Under the pieces are notes generated by a model. That model saw nothing but the letters and a program-made list of their open reading frames with translations, searched no databases and had not been told where the DNA came from. From JALHNI01 sp044226365 (lineage in GTDB: Bacteria > Acidobacteriota > Terriglobia > Bryobacterales > Bryobacteraceae), in NCBI GenBank assembly GCA_044226365.1, contig JBGAHE010000016.1, positions 1-64,000 on the forward strand: a stretch of 64,000 nt of DNA, in the 5' to 3' direction. The first letter of the stretch is position 1; every line of letters begins with the position of its first letter. The translations under genes were made by a program, and so were the position numbers. Of the stretch, positions 61,242-64,000 are shown in pieces.

Positions 61242-62621
61242 CTATTTTTGAACTTTTTTCAGCGAGGCAAGAATCGACAGCCGGTATTCCGCCGCCTTGG
61301 CCGCGATCGCCGGCGTGTCGAGCGTCAGCATCTGCCGGTCCTTCATCAGCAGCCGCCCCCGCACCATCACGTCCCGTACGTCCGAAGCTTTCAACGCATA
61401 GACCAGTTGCGAATAGACGTTGAACAGCGGCAGGGCATGTGCGTCGGAGAGGTCCACCGCAATCCAGTCGGCCTCCTTCCCGGCCTCGAGCGACCCGATC
61501 TTGCTCGCGAGCCCCAACGCCCGGGCGCCTTCGCGCGTCGCCATGGCCAAGGTCTGCTCCGCCGAGAGCGCCCGCGGATCGCCGCTGGTCACCTTCTGCA
61601 GCTTGGCCGCGAGGTCCATCTCTTCGAACAGGTTCAAGTCATTGTTCGAGCCCGCCGGCCCGTCGGTGCCGAGACCCGTCGCAATGCGCAGATTCAGCAT
61701 CTTCAGCACCGGCGCCACACCCGAAGCCAGCTTCATGTTGCTCGACGGATTGTGCGCCACGCCCACGCCTTTCGCCGCCACCACTTTGAGATCGTCATCG
61801 GTCAACCATACGCCATGCGCCGCGAGCGTTCGGCCGTCGAACACACCGAGCTTCGCCAGGCGCGCCGCCGGCGTCATCTTGAACTCCCTCAGGCTGTCGT
61901 CGTTTTCGCGTTTGGTCTCAGAAAGGTGAATCAGCAGCGGCGCCTGATACTTGTTGGCCAGCGCCCGCGCGGCGCGCAGCGTCGCGTCGTCGTTGGTATA
62001 AGGCGCGTGCGGCGCCACTGCCGCCACAATCAGCGGATCGTTACGAAACTGTTGCAAAAAGCGCTCCGAGCGCGCCAGCCCCTCCGCCGGCGTCTTCGCG
62101 TCGGGCACCGGAAAACGAATGATCGATTGGCCCAGCACGCCGCGCATCCCCGCCTTGCGCGTCTCCTCGGCGATCACCTCTTCGAAGTAGTACATGTCCG
62201 CGTAAGCGGTGGTCCCGCCGCGGATCATCTCCCAGAGCGCCAGGCGCGTCCCCCAGCGCACGAACTCGGGATTCACGTTGCGGGCTTCTGCCGGGAAGAT
62301 ATATTTCTCGAGCCAGTCCTGCAGATTGAGGTCGTCGGCGATGCCCCGGAACAGCACCATCGGCGCGTGGCCGTGCGTATTGATCAGTCCCGGCGAGAGA
62401 ATGGCCCGCGGCCGGTCCAGACGCTGGCGGGCGGTATGCCGCGCGGTGATCTCCGCCGCGGGACCGACCTCCACGATCTGCGTGCCTTGAATGGCGAGCG
62501 CGCCGTTCTCAATGATGCGCCGCCCGTTGTCCATCGTGACCACGTAGCGGCCGGTCACGATCAGGTCAACCGCGGCGCCCCACAGGCTAGAGCTGAACAG
62601 GAGGAGGAAGCAAAGTCGCAT
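61242..62621 (-). CDS. Amidohydrolase, MTA/SAH deaminase-like, with signal peptide
   Basis: A 459-residue TIM-barrel amidohydrolase similar to 5-methylthioadenosine/S-adenosylhomocysteine deaminases (MtaD). The metal motif is HGH in INTHGHAPM; HLSE, AHGVWL and GTDGPAGSNNDL follow in order. It would deaminate an adenosine-type nucleoside. The N-terminus MRLCFLLLFSSSLWGAA is a signal peptide, unusual for this family, and places it in the periplasm. It overlaps the cytidine deaminase gene by 35 bases and is the last gene of the nucleoside operon. Confidence 0.88.
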   Translation of the reverse strand: MRLCFLLLFSSSLWGAAVDLIVTGRYVVTMDNGRRIIENGALAIQGTQIVEVGPAAEITARHTARQRLDRPRAILSPGLINTHGHAPMVLFRGIADDLNLQDWLEKYIFPAEARNVNPEFVRWGTRLALWEMIRGGTTAYADMYYFEEVIAEETRKAGMRGVLGQSIIRFPVPDAKTPAEGLARSERFLQQFRNDPLIVAAVAPHAPYTNDDATLRAARALANKYQAPLLIHLSETKRENDDSLREFKMTPAARLAKLGVFDGRTLAAHGVWLTDDDLKVVAAKGVGVAHNPSSNMKLASGVAPVLKMLNLRIATGLGTDGPAGSNNDLNLFEEMDLAAKLQKVTSGDPRALSAEQTLAMATREGARALGLASKIGSLEAGKEADWIAVDLSDAHALPLFNVYSQLVYALKASDVRDVMVRGRLLMKDRQMLTLDTPAIAAKAAEYRLSILASLKKVQK

Positions 62622-63006
62622 CGAAAGCCCTTGGAAGAAGTTGCGCGAGAGGGATGGTTTCGGTGGCCCCATCAAGGCCCACCAGGATGACGGGGATGTC
62701 CCCGCAGAGTTCCCACAGCACTTGCCGGCAGGCCCCGCACGGCGGCGTGAGCGGGCCGGCGGTCGCCGCAGCGTGCCGCGGCGCGCCGCACACGGCGATC
62801 TGTCTGAACGTCCGCGGAGCGACACCGGCGGCAATCGCGCTGAATGCCGCCACGCGCTCGGCGCAGATCGTCAGCCCGTACGAAGCGTTCTCGACGTTGC
62901 AGCCCGTAAAGACGCGGCCGTCATTGGTCTCGAGCACCGCGCCCACCAGGAAGTTCGAGTGCGGCGCATGCGCCCGCAGACGGGCCGCCAGTGCCTGGTC
63001 GGTCAC
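62587..63006 (-). CDS. cdd: Cytidine deaminase
   Basis: A 139-residue zinc deaminase converting (deoxy)cytidine to (deoxy)uridine. The zinc and catalytic motif is C48-A-E50 with PCGAC (89-93) giving the other two cysteines. GCNVENASYGLTICAER matches the family. A GTG start at 63006 overlaps the PNP stop as GTGA, giving a normal family length. The 3' end runs 35 bases into the amidohydrolase gene. The common Tyr in the PYSNF motif is His (APHSNF). Confidence 0.9.
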   Translation of the reverse strand: MTDQALAARLRAHAPHSNFLVGAVLETNDGRVFTGCNVENASYGLTICAERVAAFSAIAAGVAPRTFRQIAVCGAPRHAAATAGPLTPPCGACRQVLWELCGDIPVILVGLDGATETIPLAQLLPRAFDATLLPPPVQL

Positions 63007-63812
63007 GCGCCCACCAGTTTGGGCGTCACGTCCCGCAGCAAGGCGACGAAGCGCTCCCGCACCTGCCGTCCCGTTTCGAGGACCTCTTCGTGGTTGATCG
63101 GCTCCGGATTCACGCCCGCCGCCATGTTCGTCACGCACGAAATCGCGAGTACCGGAATGTTCATGTGCCGCGCCGCGATCACCTCGGCCACCGTCGACAT
63201 GCCCACCAGGTCCGCGCCGATCGTGCGCAAATACCGGATCTCGGCGGGAGTCTCGTAGTTCGGCCCGCGCAAGCCCGCATAGACGCCCTCGGGCATCGTG
63301 AAACCGAGCGCCGTCGCCGCCTCCTGCGCGATCCGGCGGAAGTGCGCGCTGTAGGCTTCGGTCATGTCGGGAAAGCGCGGCCCCAGCGAGTCGTCATTGG
63401 GCCCGATCAGCGGATTCGCCCCCTGCAGGTTGATGTGGTCCCAAATCAGGACCAGCGCGCCCTGCTTGTAGGCCAGGTTGATGCCGCCGGCGGCATTGGT
63501 GATGACAAAAGCCTTCGCTCCCAGCGCGGCCAGCGTGCGGACGCCGGTCACCACCTGGTGCGCGGTGTAGCCCTCGTAAAGGTGATTGCGGCCGGACATC
63601 ACGGCGAGATGCGTCCCGCCGATGTCCCCGAACACCAGCTTGCCGGCGTGACCGATCGCCGTCGACACCGGCCAACCCGGAATGTCGCCGTACGGAATCT
63701 CCAGACGATTGTCGAGCGTGTCGGCAAAGGCCCCCAACCCGCTCCCCAAAATCACACCGACTTGCGGCCGCTGGACCACGCGACGTTCGAGGTAAGAAAC
63801 CGTTTCTCGCAC
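63003..63812 (-). CDS. punA: Purine nucleoside phosphorylase (trimeric PNP type)
   Basis: A 269-residue PNP cleaving purine nucleosides with phosphate. Family stretches are VILGSGLGAF, the phosphate-site GHAG and SGRNHLYEGY, the base-site Glu in GPNYETPAE and Asn in SCVTNMAAG. The GTG start at 63812 has AAGGAA too close to act as a normal ribosome site and TACACT seven bases upstream, so it may be leaderless. It leads the operon with cytidine deaminase and the amidohydrolase. Confidence 0.92.
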   Translation of the reverse strand: MRETVSYLERRVVQRPQVGVILGSGLGAFADTLDNRLEIPYGDIPGWPVSTAIGHAGKLVFGDIGGTHLAVMSGRNHLYEGYTAHQVVTGVRTLAALGAKAFVITNAAGGINLAYKQGALVLIWDHINLQGANPLIGPNDDSLGPRFPDMTEAYSAHFRRIAQEAATALGFTMPEGVYAGLRGPNYETPAEIRYLRTIGADLVGMSTVAEVIAARHMNIPVLAISCVTNMAAGVNPEPINHEEVLETGRQVRERFVALLRDVTPKLVGA

Positions 63813-63819
63813 TTCCTTG

Positions 63820-63825
63820 AGTGTA
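63820..63825 (-). promoter_or_regulatory. -10 element (TACACT) of the PNP operon, probably leaderless
   Basis: TACACT on the minus strand lies seven bases before the GTG start at 63812. Confidence 0.38.
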
Positions 63826-63837
63826 CGCCGCTTCAGA

Positions 63838-63843
63838 TAAACT
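63838..63843 (+). promoter_or_regulatory. -10 element (TAAACT) of the alcohol dehydrogenase gene, probably leaderless
   Basis: TAAACT lies seven bases before the GTG at 63851, with no ribosome site. It is 12 bases from the divergent PNP -10, so the two promoters overlap. Confidence 0.4.
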
Positions 63844-63850
63844 GCTCACT

Positions 63851-64000
63851 GTGCGCAATCTGATTCTTGAACAGCCCACACAGTTCGCGTGGCACGATAC
63901 GCCGGAGCCCGCCGCTCCCGGCGCTGGCGAGGCTTTGGTAAAGGTCCTCAGCATCGGCATCTGCGGCACGGACCTGCATGCCTACCGTGGCCGCCAACCC
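63851..64000 (+). CDS. Zinc-type alcohol dehydrogenase (MDR family), 5' part only
   Basis: The first 50 codons of a medium-chain dehydrogenase; the gene continues beyond the window. The visible end reads KVLSIGICGTDLHAYRG, the catalytic-zinc segment GICGTD with its Cys ligand. The GTG start at 63851 is preceded by TAAACT. Divergent from the PNP gene. The substrate cannot be told from the part present. Confidence 0.85.
   Translation, partial: MRNLILEQPTQFAWHDTPEPAAPGAGEALVKVLSIGICGTDLHAYRGRQP

Overview
The window looks like chromosomal DNA of an Acidobacteriota member, most likely class Terriglobia, order Bryobacterales (Solibacter relatives). The evidence is the protein families: an Acidobacteria-type PadR regulator next to a duplicated orphan permease (ADOP), a C-terminal domain matching the Solibacter family TIGR03437, an Acidobacteria-type VWFA protein, large Oar-like TonB receptors, and a DUF1501/DUF1549-DUF1553 pair. 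The DNA is GC-rich throughout. I saw no insertion sequence, phage gene, CRISPR array or origin, and no gene-free stretch above 300 bases; the longest is about 210 bases (34147-34358).

Layout. 1-5.95 kb: a cation diffusion facilitator, PadR plus ADOP permease, dodecin, a dTDP-4-dehydrorhamnose-reductase-like enzyme, bacterioferritin and a secreted glycine-rich protein. 6.06-12.08 kb (minus strand): a tightly packed seven-gene operon running GH63-type glucosidase, two short-chain dehydrogenases, two tiny membrane proteins, a ferric-reductase-like membrane protein fused to a Rieske domain, and a membrane-anchored Cys/His-motif protein. 12.1-18.1 kb: a DedA/ATP-grasp fusion, GlnRS, DUF1801, VOC and DoxX proteins, and a sulfatase. 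18.2-21.6 kb: a TonB receptor separated from the sulfatase by a terminator. 21.7-24.1 kb: a small methyltransferase, RidA, an esterase and a basic-tailed protein. 24.1-28.6 kb: the DUF1501 and cytochrome-DUF1549/DUF1553 pair. 28.6-36.6 kb: stress proteins, PhoD-like phosphatase plus HerA-like ATPase, a Gly-zipper protein, a soluble hybrid kinase and an AIM24 protein. 36.7-39.6 kb: a large secreted HExxH/TIGR03437 protein and tRNA-Arg(TCT). 39.6-48.3 kb: a complete metal-efflux RND operon (TolC, adaptor, DUF190, CzcA-like pump) divergent from a kinase/sigma-54 regulator pair. 48.3-54.9 kb: an operon of enolase-superfamily enzyme, Wzt-like ATPase, M24 peptidase, a barrel-deleted GH31-like protein and a small alarmone hydrolase, plus a divergent glycosyltransferase. 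54.9-60.2 kb: an operon of hydrolase, plug-less TonB barrel, VWFA protein and coiled-coil protein. 60.3-64 kb: a PEP-CTERM protein, a nucleoside-salvage operon (PNP, cytidine deaminase, secreted MTA/SAH-deaminase-like amidohydrolase) and the start of a zinc alcohol dehydrogenase.

Two properties cut across the window. First, at least ten operon-leading genes have a TANNNT hexamer only 5-8 bases before the start codon, which suggests frequent leaderless transcription. Second, genes are packed with ATGA, TAATG or TGATG overlaps within operons and with 4-base stop-on-stop overlaps between convergent genes. The best candidates for undescribed biology are the glucosidase/Rieske/small-membrane-protein operon, the DedA/ATP-grasp fusion, the plug-less TonB/VWFA/coiled-coil operon and the Wzt/M24/dead-GH31/alarmone-hydrolase operon. 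Functions given are by family recognition from sequence, not by database search.
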